Shown piece after piece: positions 15,796 through 24,643 of a stretch of DNA of 64,000 nt. Each line of letters starts with the position of its first letter. The first letter of the stretch is position 1. This DNA comes from RHLJ01 sp965601955 (lineage in GTDB: Bacteria; Bacteroidota; Rhodothermia; Balneolales; Balneolaceae): assembly GCA_965601955.1 (NCBI GenBank), contig OZ271855.1:744001-808000 (forward strand), in the 5' to 3' direction. The notes below the pieces were generated by a model. It searched no databases, had not been told where the DNA came from, and saw nothing but the letters and a program-made list of their open reading frames with translations. The translations under genes and the position numbers were made by a program.

Positions 15796-16926
15796 ATGAA
15801 AAGAGCAGCCCAACTCCCGGTTTTTATTCTTACCGTACTTCTACTCGCTTCGTGTATTTCTACTGCCGGGCAAAAGCCTGAGGCAACATTAGCGAGTGCT
15901 TACAAGGATCATTTCTATATTGGTGCAGCTCTTAATACCAGCCAATATACTGGAGAAGATCAGCGCGGAATCCCTATTGTTGAAAAGCACTTCAATTCGA
16001 TCTCTCCCGAGAATGATTTGAAATGGGAACGGATTCATCCTAAGCCAGGAGTGTATAACTTCGAGGAAGCAGACCGGTTTGTAGAATTCGGAGAGGCTAA
16101 TGAAATGTTCATCGTTGGGCATGTTTTAGTATGGCATAGCCAAACGCCGGATTGGGTATTTGAAGATGAGAATGGAAACCCTCTTTCCAGGGAGGCACTT
16201 CTTGAGCGGATGGAGGATCACATCACCACGATTGTAACCCGGTATAAAGGCCGGATTAATGGCTGGGATGTGGTAAATGAGGCGTTGAATGAGGATGGCA
16301 CATTCAGAGAGTCAAAGTGGTACCAGATTATTGGCCCGGACTTTATTGCAAAAGCTTTTGAATATGCTGAAGCTGCTGACCCTGATGCTGAACTGTATTA
16401 CAACGATTATAATATGTTCAATCCTGGTAAAGCGGATGGAGCCATTCGCATGGTTAAGGACATCCAGGAGCAGGGTATAAAGGTCTCCGGAATTGGGATG
16501 CAGGGGCACTATGGTTTGCAGGGGCCAACTGCCGGGGAAGTGGAGGCAAGTATCATAAAGTTTGGTGAGCTTGGAATAGTGGCCATTACCGAATTAGATA
16601 TAGATGTGCTCCCTCCTGCTTTTGAATACATGGGGGCGGATATCAGTATGCGAGCCGATTTACGAGATGAGCTGAACCCATACATCGAAGGAATGCCCGA
16701 TTCCATCAAGCAGGCACAAATAGATCAATATTCCGCTTACTTCGAGGTGTTTCTAAAGCATGCGGATAAAATTAACCGGGTAACCACCTGGGGAGTTACC
16801 GATGGGGATTCATGGAAAAATTATTGGCCGGTATCTGAGCGAACAAATTACCCCCTGCTTTTCGACCGGCAAGGAAAGGAAAAAGAGGTAGTGAATGTAT
16901 TAATTGAGCTGCCTTCAAATAACTAA
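15796..16926 (+). CDS. GH10 endo-beta-1,4-xylanase, outer-membrane lipoprotein
   Basis: The protein has 376 residues from ATG 15796; a longer in-frame start inside xylA (15676) is rejected because the lipoprotein signal begins at 15796, one base after the xylA stop. The lipobox LLASC puts Cys20 as the lipidated residue, with no Asp at +2, so outer-membrane location is likely. The single GH10 barrel shows WHSQTPDWVF, the acid/base motif WDVVNEAL (Glu near 161) and the nucleophile motif ITELDID (Glu near 267). It would cut xylan or large xylo-oligosaccharides at the cell surface or in the periplasm. The GH3 gene follows 2 bases later. Confidence 0.93.
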   Translation: MKRAAQLPVFILTVLLLASCISTAGQKPEATLASAYKDHFYIGAALNTSQYTGEDQRGIPIVEKHFNSISPENDLKWERIHPKPGVYNFEEADRFVEFGEANEMFIVGHVLVWHSQTPDWVFEDENGNPLSREALLERMEDHITTIVTRYKGRINGWDVVNEALNEDGTFRESKWYQIIGPDFIAKAFEYAEAADPDAELYYNDYNMFNPGKADGAIRMVKDIQEQGIKVSGIGMQGHYGLQGPTAGEVEASIIKFGELGIVAITELDIDVLPPAFEYMGADISMRADLRDELNPYIEGMPDSIKQAQIDQYSAYFEVFLKHADKINRVTTWGVTDGDSWKNYWPVSERTNYPLLFDRQGKEKEVVNVLIELPSNN

Positions 16927-16928
16927 GT

Positions 16929-19274
16929 ATGGAAGAGATTTTAAAAGAAGAAACCACATTAGATCAGGCCATCTATAAAGACGCCTCCAAAAGCCCTGAA
17001 GAACGTACCAAAGATCTAATTTCCAGGATGACCCTGGAAGAAAAGGCTGCCCAAATGGTTGGGGTTTGGAATGAGAAAAAGGACACCCTCGTAGATGAGC
17101 AGGGATATTTTGATCCCGAAAAAGCAAAGAAGCATTTTGGGCATGGCCATGGATTAGGGCAGGTAGGCCGTCCCAGCGATGCGGGTAAGGATGAAGAAGC
17201 AAGCCATGAAGCCGGTTTTGATGCACGCCAAACCGTTGAGCTTACCAATGCCATCCAGAAGTTTTTTATTGAAAATACCCGTCTGGGTATCCCGGTGGTT
17301 TTTCATGAGGAGTGCTTGCATGGCTTAGCCTCGAAATGGGCCACCAGTTTTCCTCAGCCCATTGGCCTGGGAGGTACCTTCAATATCGAGCTCGTAGAAA
17401 AGCTCTATGCAATGGCGGCTAAGGAAGCCAGGTTAAGAGGAGCACATCAGGCCTTAACGCCGGTGGTAGATGTGGCTCGCGATCCACGCTGGGGAAGAGT
17501 GGAAGAGACTTTTGGAGAAGATCCCTATTTGGTTTCCCAGTTAGGAGTAGCCGCAGTAAAAGGTTTCCAGGGAGATGGAGAGTTCGATAACAAAGATCGG
17601 GTGATGGCTACACTCAAACACTTTGCTGCTCATGGAGAGCCCGAATCTGGAATGAATTGCGGTCCGGTAAATATCTCTGAGCGTATTTTAAGAGAAACCT
17701 TCCTTATGCCATTTAAAGAGGCGGTTGATGAAGCCAATGTAGTAAGTATAATGGCCTCTTATAATGAAATTGATGCCGTTCCGTCCCATGCCAATCCCTG
17801 GTTGCTTAAAAAAGTACTTCGCGAAGAATGGGGCTTTGAAGGCTTTGTTGTATCCGATTATTATGCCATTCTTGAACTTTACGACCGCGAAGCCACTCAT
17901 GGGCATTGGGTAGCCACAGATAAAAAACATGCAGCTGAATTAGCAATAAAAGCAGGAGTGAACATCGAGTTGCCCGAACCTGATTGTTATTTGCACATCA
18001 TTGAGTTAGTAAATGAAGGGCGCATCGAAGAGGAAATGCTGGATGAATTGGTAGAACCGATGGTCTACTGGAAATTCAAAATGGGATTATTTGATGACCC
18101 TTATCTCGATCCGGAAGAAGCCGAGCAGGTTTCCGGATCAGTGGCTCACAAGGAACTAGCCTTGCAAGCTGCCCGGGAAACAATCACGCTTCTCAAAAAT
18201 GAAGAGAACACGCTGCCATTAAAATCGGGTCAGCTAAAAAGGATCGCGGTTGTTGGACCAAACGCAGATCGCAGTTTATTGGGTGGCTATAGCGGTGCTC
18301 CAAAGACAAATATCACCATTCTTGAAGGAATCAGGTCGAAAGCAGAATCTTTGGGGATTGATGTAATTCATAGTGAGGGATGTAAAATCACTATTGGTGG
18401 AAGGTGGGAGGCTGATGCAGTAAATGTACCTTCATCGGAGGAAAACAGGGCCTATATCGCCCAGGCAGTAGAAGAGGTGAAAGATGCAGAGGTCATTATT
18501 CTGGCCATTGGTGGCAATGATCAAACATCCCGTGAAGCATGGAGCTCAACGCATATGGGTGATCGTACGGATTTAAACCTTTTTGGGGAGCAGGATGAGT
18601 TAGTGGATGCTATGGTGGCAACTGGAAAACCGGTCATTGCTGTAGTTGTTAATGGACGCCCCCTTAGCATCAATAATGTAACTGAAAAAGCTTCATCTGT
18701 ATTGGAATGTTGGTACTTAGGACAAGAAGGAGGAAATGCCCTGGCTGAGGTCCTGTTTGGAGAATATAACCCCGGAGGAAAGCTTCCTATCTCCATTCCT
18801 AAATCGGTCGGGCAATTGCCAGTGTATTATAATTACCGGCCATCAGCCCGGCGCGGGTTCTTATTTGATGACGCGCAGCCCTTATTCCCTTTCGGTTATG
18901 GGTTAAGTTATACCAGTTTTGAGCTTTCAAATCCCATCATTCAGGATTCGTTGATTAGCGCAGATGAAGTGAGTTCTGTCTCGGTAGATGTGACCAATAC
19001 CGGAGATGTGGAAGGGTCAGAAGTAATTCAAATGTATATCAGAGACTGTTTTAGCTCGGTTACCCGACCAGTAAAAGAATTAAAAGGCTTCAAAAAAGTG
19101 TGGCTAAAGCCGGGGGAAACCCGAACAGTTACGATTCCAATCACTAAAAAATCATTGGCTTTTTATGATGCCCACATGGAGTACGTAGTAGAGCCCGGCG
19201 ATTTTGAAGTAATGATTGGGACTTCTTCAAGGGATGAAGACCTAACCAAATTAACCTTAACCGTGAAAGAATAA
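16929..19274 (+). CDS. GH3 beta-xylosidase / beta-glucosidase
   Basis: The protein has 781 residues with no signal peptide, so it should act in the cytoplasm on imported oligosaccharides. The GH3 N-terminal barrel has PVVDVARDPRWGRVEETFGEDP (about 178-199) and the nucleophile Asp in GFVVSDYYAI near 310. The GH3 C-terminal alpha/beta sandwich spans about 430-640, and a fibronectin-III-like domain with SVDVTNTGDVEGSEVIQMYI and PVKELKGFKKV closes the protein. GH3 enzymes with this layout cleave xylose or glucose from non-reducing ends. The operon context (GH10 before it, a GPH symporter after it) favours beta-xylosidase. Confidence 0.88.
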   Translation: MEEILKEETTLDQAIYKDASKSPEERTKDLISRMTLEEKAAQMVGVWNEKKDTLVDEQGYFDPEKAKKHFGHGHGLGQVGRPSDAGKDEEASHEAGFDARQTVELTNAIQKFFIENTRLGIPVVFHEECLHGLASKWATSFPQPIGLGGTFNIELVEKLYAMAAKEARLRGAHQALTPVVDVARDPRWGRVEETFGEDPYLVSQLGVAAVKGFQGDGEFDNKDRVMATLKHFAAHGEPESGMNCGPVNISERILRETFLMPFKEAVDEANVVSIMASYNEIDAVPSHANPWLLKKVLREEWGFEGFVVSDYYAILELYDREATHGHWVATDKKHAAELAIKAGVNIELPEPDCYLHIIELVNEGRIEEEMLDELVEPMVYWKFKMGLFDDPYLDPEEAEQVSGSVAHKELALQAARETITLLKNEENTLPLKSGQLKRIAVVGPNADRSLLGGYSGAPKTNITILEGIRSKAESLGIDVIHSEGCKITIGGRWEADAVNVPSSEENRAYIAQAVEEVKDAEVIILAIGGNDQTSREAWSSTHMGDRTDLNLFGEQDELVDAMVATGKPVIAVVVNGRPLSINNVTEKASSVLECWYLGQEGGNALAEVLFGEYNPGGKLPISIPKSVGQLPVYYNYRPSARRGFLFDDAQPLFPFGYGLSYTSFELSNPIIQDSLISADEVSSVSVDVTNTGDVEGSEVIQMYIRDCFSSVTRPVKELKGFKKVWLKPGETRTVTIPITKKSLAFYDAHMEYVVEPGDFEVMIGTSSRDEDLTKLTLTVKE

Positions 19275-19298
19275 CGCTTCACAAAATCAGGGTAGCAT

Positions 19299-20702
19299 AT
19301 GAGTAATCCATCACAAAAGGTTCCGTTTCTAGAAAAAGTAGGGTACAGCGTTGGAGACACCGCTTCCAATCTATTCTTTCAAACCTTCATTGTTTACCTG
19401 CTTTTTTTCTATACAGATGTATTTGGTATTTCGGCTACCGCGGCAGCTACAATGCTTGCGGTTACCAAGTTTGTAGATGCATGCACTGACCCAATCATGG
19501 GTACGATTGCAGATCGTACCGAAACCAAACTTGGGAAATTTCGCCCTTATTTATTGTGGTTAGCAATTCCTTTTGGGGTATTGGGAATGTTCATGTTTTT
19601 TACTCCTGACTTTAACGACTCAGGCAAACTTATATATGCCTATATATCCTATACATTAATGATGGCTATGTATACAGCTATCAATGTCCCTTATTCATCA
19701 TTGATGGCAGTAATGAGTCCAGACTCCAATGTGAGAACCTCTGTTTCTTCTTTCAGGTTCGCTGCTGCTTATGTAGGTCTTTTGATAGTGACAGGTTTTA
19801 CAGAGTCATTAGTAGAGTTTTTTGGCAAGGGAGATGAGCAAGCAGGCTGGATGTGGACGATGGGTCTCTATGGCCTAATATCTGCTGTGTTATTTTTTAT
19901 CACTTTCCTTACAACAAAAGAAAGAGTTTCTCCTCCAAAAGGTCAGGAAATAAATTTTTTTAAGGACGGGGGAGAGTTATTTAAAAACCTTCCTTGGAAA
20001 CTCATAGGTTTAGCAACTTTTTTCCAACTTGCTTTTTTAGTAGTTCGAGGAAGTAGTTTCGCATACTATATAAATTATTATATCGGTGACCATACTCTTG
20101 ATCTTTTTGGTAAAACAATAGGTTTATCTCTATCTACTTTTCTTACTTCTGGCGCTTTGGCAACATTAGTAGGTGCGTTACTTACTAACAAAATTACTCG
20201 ATTTATTGACCGCAAGAATACCTATAGCTGGTTTATGCTGTTGGGCGCGATCATTAGTATTTCATTCTTTTTCCTTTCTCCAGATCAGGTAGAGCTTGTT
20301 TATTTAGTAAATATTATTGCTGGATTTCTGTTGGGTCCAGTTGCTGTACTTCAATGGGCCATGTACACTGACACTGCTGATTATGGAGAATGGAAATTTG
20401 GAAGAAGGGCTACAGGCTTAATAATGGCGGCATCCTTATTTGCTTTAAAAGCAGGTGCTACTCTGGGTGGCTCTATAACAGGTTGGGTTTTAGGGGCTAA
20501 TGGCTTTGTTGCAAATCAAGTTCAAACGGAACAAGCCCTTCAGGCCATATTATTATTAGTCAGCGCCATTCCAGCCGTTTTTGGTATTCTCGCATTTATC
20601 GTCATCATTTTCTACCCACTCACGAATGAGAAAATGAAAGAAATCGAAGCAGACCTAATTACACGAAGAGGTGAAACCGGCGAAGAACTTGCACCTGCAT
20701 AA
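19299..20702 (+). CDS. GPH-family sugar:cation symporter, probably for xylosides
   Basis: An inner-membrane protein of 467 residues with about 12 transmembrane helices. The family signature DPIMGTIADRTETKLGKFRPYLL (read in two parts, about 68-90) and MYTDTADYGEWKFGRRATG (near 355-373) identify the glycoside-pentoside-hexuronide group of the major facilitator superfamily, which includes the xyloside transporters XynP and XylP. It lies between a cytoplasmic GH3 xylosidase and a secreted GH10 xylanase, so it most likely imports xylo-oligosaccharides or xylose with Na+ or H+. No SusC/SusD pair is present near this cluster. Confidence 0.85.
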   Translation: MSNPSQKVPFLEKVGYSVGDTASNLFFQTFIVYLLFFYTDVFGISATAAATMLAVTKFVDACTDPIMGTIADRTETKLGKFRPYLLWLAIPFGVLGMFMFFTPDFNDSGKLIYAYISYTLMMAMYTAINVPYSSLMAVMSPDSNVRTSVSSFRFAAAYVGLLIVTGFTESLVEFFGKGDEQAGWMWTMGLYGLISAVLFFITFLTTKERVSPPKGQEINFFKDGGELFKNLPWKLIGLATFFQLAFLVVRGSSFAYYINYYIGDHTLDLFGKTIGLSLSTFLTSGALATLVGALLTNKITRFIDRKNTYSWFMLLGAIISISFFFLSPDQVELVYLVNIIAGFLLGPVAVLQWAMYTDTADYGEWKFGRRATGLIMAASLFALKAGATLGGSITGWVLGANGFVANQVQTEQALQAILLLVSAIPAVFGILAFIVIIFYPLTNEKMKEIEADLITRRGETGEELAPA

Positions 20703-20732
20703 CTCATAAACACTCATCGAAATAGGAACAAC

Positions 20733-23087
20733 ATGAAGTTCTCAATATTCAAAAAAGTAGTTGCCGGAGTATTATTTACGGCAATGATTAACACCAGCTC
20801 AATACTGGCGCAGCCAATAAAAGATTTTGCAACTAATGGCAGTTTTGAAGACTTCGCATTAGGTGTCTTATCCGAAGGAGACCTGGGTTGGACATTTAAT
20901 ATCACTGCTAATGGTGCTACTGGAGCATTTGAAATTGTAGATGAAGCCCAGGATGGCGACGGCAAAGCACTCAAAGTAACATTTGGAGCATTCAATAGTG
21001 GCGATGACTGGAATATTGAGGCTGTAAATGAAAATTTGCTTGTAAAAGCAGGAGATACCTATACCGCAACAGTATGGTTAAAAGCGGATACCACAAGTAG
21101 AACAGCCCGCTTTTATATCGGGCTTCCTGCCACTGGAGATTGGGCACGTTTTGGGCAATTCGATTCCGCGCTAGACACGGTTTGGACCAAATATGAGATC
21201 GAATATACCGCCACTGCTATCGACGAGCAAAACACGATGCGTTTTGCAATCCCAATGAATTTTGCTGCCAATGTTGGGGGTACTATTTATATGGATAATT
21301 TACAGGTAATAGGTCCTGATCCTGAAGGTTCTCAGAATACAAATGGAAGCTTCGAGGATGCTGATGTCACCGAACGAGCAGATACTGCTTCGATTGATGG
21401 CTGGACCTTTGAGCTTCAGGATACCGGAGATGCGACCTTTGCTATTGTAGATGACGAGGTTAAAGACGGAGATCGTGCACTTCGGGTGGATGTAACTACT
21501 CAGGGGGCTAATGATTGGAGTATCCAGGCAATCAATGAATTATTTCCTGTAGAGTTTGGAGTTACCTATACATTTTCGGCCTGGGCTAAAGCCAGTGCTT
21601 CAGGTGTAATGGCAAATTTTACTGTTGGGAATCCATCTTTTAGTGAATTCGGAAGAATTGATAAAAGCGAGGTTGAACTAACAACCGATTGGCAGGAGTT
21701 TTCTTTTCAATTCCAGGTTGGTGCCGATGATACCGTTGGACGAGCTCCCATTCATTTGAGTATGTCGGGCAATGTGGGCAAAAGTATTTGGATTGATAGT
21801 GTTCGTATCCAAAAACCTATTGAACCAGAAGAAATGTTTGATCCCATCGCACGGGATAAACCAAAATTTCTGGGCAATGTATACAGCCCGGCTCAAGCTC
21901 CAAGGTTTGCAGAGTATTGGAACCAGGTTACTCCCGAAAATGCGGGAAAGTGGGGTTCTGTAGAAAGTACAAGGGATGTGATGAACTGGAACCAAATGGA
22001 TGCAGCTGCAAACTTGGCCCGGGAAAATGGATTTCCTTTTAAATTTCATGTGCTGGTTTGGGGGAACCAGCAACCAACCTGGATTAAATCATTATCTCCA
22101 ACAGAGCAGCTGGAAGAAATCGAAGAATGGTTTGAAGCTGTGGCGGAACGCTATCCAGATTTAGAATGGGTTGAAGTAGTTAATGAGCCTCTTCACGATC
22201 CCCCAAATAGTACCGGTGATAACGCTGGAACTACTGATAACGGAGGTTATATCGATGCGTTAGGAGGAGACGGGGAAACAGGGTGGGACTGGATCATTAC
22301 TTCTTTCCAGATGGCGCGCGATATTTTCCCCGATTCGGTAAAACTGATTATGAATGATTATAGCATACTCGGTAATTCGCAAAATACCGCTGCGTATATC
22401 GAAATAGTTAATCTGCTAAAAGATAGGGGGTTAATTGATGGAATTGGTGTTCAGGCACATGCGTTTTCAACTAAGTTTGCGAGTGAGAACCAGTTGGAAT
22501 TTAGTTTAGACCAGTTAGGTGGAACCGGTCTGCCAATACAAATCACGGAGCTCGATATTGATGGAGTAACCGGAGGTTCTGCCGCACAATCGGATCAATT
22601 CCAGCTAAACGAGTATGAACGAATCTTCCCTTTAATGTGGGAGCATACTTCAGTTGAAGGCATTACCCTTTGGGGCTGGAGAGACGGTCACTGGAGGTCG
22701 GAACAGGAAGCATTCATCATGAGGCCTAATGAAGAAGAACGCCCTGCATTAACCTGGCTTCGGACTTATGTAGAGGAAACAGAAGTTGTAGTTTCGAATG
22801 AAGGTGAGGTTACAGATCAACCCCTGGGATATACTTTATTTCAGAATTACCCGAACCCATTTAATCCTACTACTCAAATATCATATTCCATTCCTGCGGT
22901 TTCCGACGTAAAGCTGACGGTGTATGATGTGACCGGAAGGGAAATACAGGTATTAGTTAATGCTCAACAAGGGGCAGGAACTCATTCTGTTAGCCTGAAT
23001 GCAAGAAATCTTTCTTCCGGGATTTATTTCTATGAAATAATTGCTGGTAGCTACAGGGAAGTAAGAAGAATGACCCTGATTAAATAG
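20733..23087 (+). CDS. Secreted GH10 xylanase with two CBM4/9-like modules and a T9SS sorting tail
   Basis: The protein has 784 residues: signal peptide (about 1-27), two tandem carbohydrate-binding modules of CBM4_9 type each starting NGSFED (about 35-195 and 205-365), then the GH10 barrel (about 370-690) with WNQVTPENAGKW, the acid/base motif WVEVVNEPL (near 482) and the nucleophile motif ITELDIDG (near 604). A type A T9SS C-terminal domain starts at YPNPFNPTTQISY near 705 and ends with GIYFYEII...RRMTLIK. It should be exported by type IX secretion and act on polymeric xylan outside the cell. It is the last gene of the cluster, 30 bases after the symporter. Confidence 0.93.
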   Translation: MKFSIFKKVVAGVLFTAMINTSSILAQPIKDFATNGSFEDFALGVLSEGDLGWTFNITANGATGAFEIVDEAQDGDGKALKVTFGAFNSGDDWNIEAVNENLLVKAGDTYTATVWLKADTTSRTARFYIGLPATGDWARFGQFDSALDTVWTKYEIEYTATAIDEQNTMRFAIPMNFAANVGGTIYMDNLQVIGPDPEGSQNTNGSFEDADVTERADTASIDGWTFELQDTGDATFAIVDDEVKDGDRALRVDVTTQGANDWSIQAINELFPVEFGVTYTFSAWAKASASGVMANFTVGNPSFSEFGRIDKSEVELTTDWQEFSFQFQVGADDTVGRAPIHLSMSGNVGKSIWIDSVRIQKPIEPEEMFDPIARDKPKFLGNVYSPAQAPRFAEYWNQVTPENAGKWGSVESTRDVMNWNQMDAAANLARENGFPFKFHVLVWGNQQPTWIKSLSPTEQLEEIEEWFEAVAERYPDLEWVEVVNEPLHDPPNSTGDNAGTTDNGGYIDALGGDGETGWDWIITSFQMARDIFPDSVKLIMNDYSILGNSQNTAAYIEIVNLLKDRGLIDGIGVQAHAFSTKFASENQLEFSLDQLGGTGLPIQITELDIDGVTGGSAAQSDQFQLNEYERIFPLMWEHTSVEGITLWGWRDGHWRSEQEAFIMRPNEEERPALTWLRTYVEETEVVVSNEGEVTDQPLGYTLFQNYPNPFNPTTQISYSIPAVSDVKLTVYDVTGREIQVLVNAQQGAGTHSVSLNARNLSSGIYFYEIIAGSYREVRRMTLIK

Positions 23088-23100
23088 CATTTTTTGTCAA

Positions 23101-23235
23101 TGAGTCTTTGCGAGGAGCCCGGGTTTTTAGATTAATTGATTAGTAGCATCGACGAAGCAATCTCCTGAAATAAAATAAGATCACGAGATTGCTTCAGGAC
23201 TGGCTAGTGCCGAGTCCCTCACAATGACGAGAATT
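23101..23235. repeat. Dispersed intergenic repeat with 11-bp inverted arms
   Basis: GAAGCAATCTC (23154-23164) and GAGATTGCTTC (23185-23195) are exact inverted arms, bordered by TTTGCGAGGAG on the left and CCTCACAATGACG on the right. This is the layout of a common bacterial intergenic repeat (typically read as ...GAGATTGCTTC...CTCGCAATGACG). It occupies most of the 295-base gap after the xylan cluster. No other copy was seen in this window. Confidence 0.55.
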
Positions 23236-23382
23236 TTAGTTCACAATCAGATATGTGGCCTGCATGGAAATGCGGGCCATTTCTATTTGCAATATTTGTT
23301 CGTTAGAAGCGCTTCCGTAAAAAAGTAGCTTTTTTGTGATGAAAAGATTGGATGTTAGCTTTCAAAGCTCCAACTTTTTGGG

Positions 23383-24042
23383 ATGGAAGCACTAACACTT
23401 GAGCGGCTGAATCAAAACCTTTCTTCATCTATTGTAGATGCGCGGGTTGCCCATATTCTAAATAAGTACGGAGATAAGGCCCTTGTTACCACTTCTTTTG
23501 GAACAAGCTCAGCCCTATTGCTTCACATTATTGCCAGGGTAAGGCCTGAGGTTCCTATTCATTTTGTAGACACAGGATTTCTGTTTCCGGAAACTCATGT
23601 CTATAAAGAAGAATTAACCCGCTTACTTCAACTGAATATTATTACTCATAAAGCACCGTATGAGCTTAATCAGAGAAGCCGTAAGGATATGCTTTGGAAG
23701 GTTAATCCCGATTTGTGTTGCTCCTATAACAAGGTCACTCCCATTGAAAGCCTTTTGAACAGGTACGAAATCTGGATTTCAGGTTTGATAGGCTATCAAA
23801 ATAGTTTTAGGAATGGGCTCAATATTGTTCAGCAGAGAAAAAACCTGTATCGCTTCTATCCCCTGATCGACTGGACGGAGCAGCAGGTAAACGATTATTA
23901 TGAATACTTCGGGTTACCAAGGCACCCGCTGGAACCCCTCGGTTACTCTTCAGTTGGTTGCACGCATTGTACGGCTAATGGCAAAGGCAGAGAAGGCCGT
24001 TGGAGCGGATCAGAAAAAACAGAATGTGGTTTACACACGTGA
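23383..24042 (+). CDS. cysH: Phosphoadenylyl/adenylyl-sulfate reductase (assimilatory, thioredoxin-dependent)
   Basis: The protein has 219 residues. It reduces APS or PAPS to sulfite in sulfate assimilation. The P-loop-like region TSFGTSSALLLHII (about 37-50) and FVDTGFLFPET match the family. Cys112-Cys113 plus Cys193 and Cys196 form the CC...CxxC set that binds a 4Fe-4S cluster, and the C-terminal KTECGLH carries the catalytic Cys215. The cluster cysteines favour APS as substrate. Unusually, the segment that is normally GxRRxQ reads GLIGYQ (134-139). The gene stands alone, without cysD/cysN neighbours, and its end overlaps the convergent cutA by 12 bases. Confidence 0.85.
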   Translation: MEALTLERLNQNLSSSIVDARVAHILNKYGDKALVTTSFGTSSALLLHIIARVRPEVPIHFVDTGFLFPETHVYKEELTRLLQLNIITHKAPYELNQRSRKDMLWKVNPDLCCSYNKVTPIESLLNRYEIWISGLIGYQNSFRNGLNIVQQRKNLYRFYPLIDWTEQQVNDYYEYFGLPRHPLEPLGYSSVGCTHCTANGKGREGRWSGSEKTECGLHT

Positions 24043-24369
24043 AAGAGTCGACTCTTTGATTAGCCAATCCAGGTAATCTTTATTCCCCTCATCTTCGGTA
24101 ATAGTAAGTGACACCACGCATGGGCAATCATAGCTGTGTAATTCTTTTACCCGTTTGGTTAGTGTTCTTACTTTCGAATAGGCTGTTTTGGCAATAAGTA
24201 CACATTCCTGGGATTCCTGGATTTCTCCTTCCCACCAGAATATGGATTCCATTCCATCCAGGATGTTAACACACGTTGCAAGCCGCTTTTCGACCAGGTC
24301 CCGGCCGATAGTTCGAGCTTCTTCTTTGGATGAGGTAGTGATATAGATATATCGAAGGTTATAATACAT
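24031..24369 (-). CDS. cutA: CutA1 divalent-ion tolerance family protein
   Basis: The protein has 112 residues from ATG 24369, the normal CutA length; a longer start at 24441 adds 24 unconserved residues. The family motifs RLATCVNILDGMESIFWWEGEIQ and ECVLIAKT are complete. CutA1 proteins are cytoplasmic ferredoxin-like trimers linked to copper and other divalent cation tolerance, with an uncertain biochemical role. The 3' end overlaps cysH by 12 bases in convergent orientation. Confidence 0.9.
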   Translation of the reverse strand: MYYNLRYIYITTSSKEEARTIGRDLVEKRLATCVNILDGMESIFWWEGEIQESQECVLIAKTAYSKVRTLTKRVKELHSYDCPCVVSLTITEDEGNKDYLDWLIKESTLSRV

Positions 24370-24473
24370 GGCGAGTGAAATGAGTTTTAGGCTGCTAAAT
24401 GATAATGAAGAATCTTTGAATTTGGGATAGAAGAAATGCAAAATAGAAGATGGATTTTATTTTGTTCAACCCG

Positions 24474-24481
24474 TATCTTTG
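24474..24481 (+). promoter_or_regulatory. -7 promoter element of tRNA-Leu
   Basis: TATCTTTG, matching TAnnTTTG, lies 16 bases before the mature tRNA-Leu. The same octamer stands before tRNA-Lys and lacI. A -33 TTG at the expected distance is not clear. Confidence 0.6.
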
Positions 24482-24497
24482 CAAGCTCTGAAATTTC

Positions 24498-24581
24498 GCG
24501 AGAGTGGTGGAATTGGTAGACACGCTAGATTTAGGATCTAGTGCTTTAACCGGCGTGGGGGTTCGAGTCCCCCCTCTCGTA
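24498..24581 (+). tRNA. tRNA-Leu (anticodon TAG)
   Basis: The sequence folds as a class II tRNA: acceptor GCGAGAG against CTCTCGT (one G-T pair), D arm with GGTGGAATTGGTAGACAC, anticodon stem CTAGA/TCTAG with loop TTTAGGA giving anticodon TAG (24532-24534), a long variable arm, and T arm GGGGG-TTCGAGT-CCCCC. It ends in discriminator A without an encoded CCA. Confidence 0.95.
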
Positions 24582-24643
24582 CTTTCCTTTCTTTGCATAG
24601 CCTGTTTTTTACTTACTGACCAAATAATTAAAGAGTACTATTC

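Noticed and set aside
23354..23375. Inverted repeat AGCTTT-C-AAAGCT just before cysH
   Set aside because: Could be an operator or attenuator, but it is short, occurs once, and chance cannot be excluded in AT-rich DNA.
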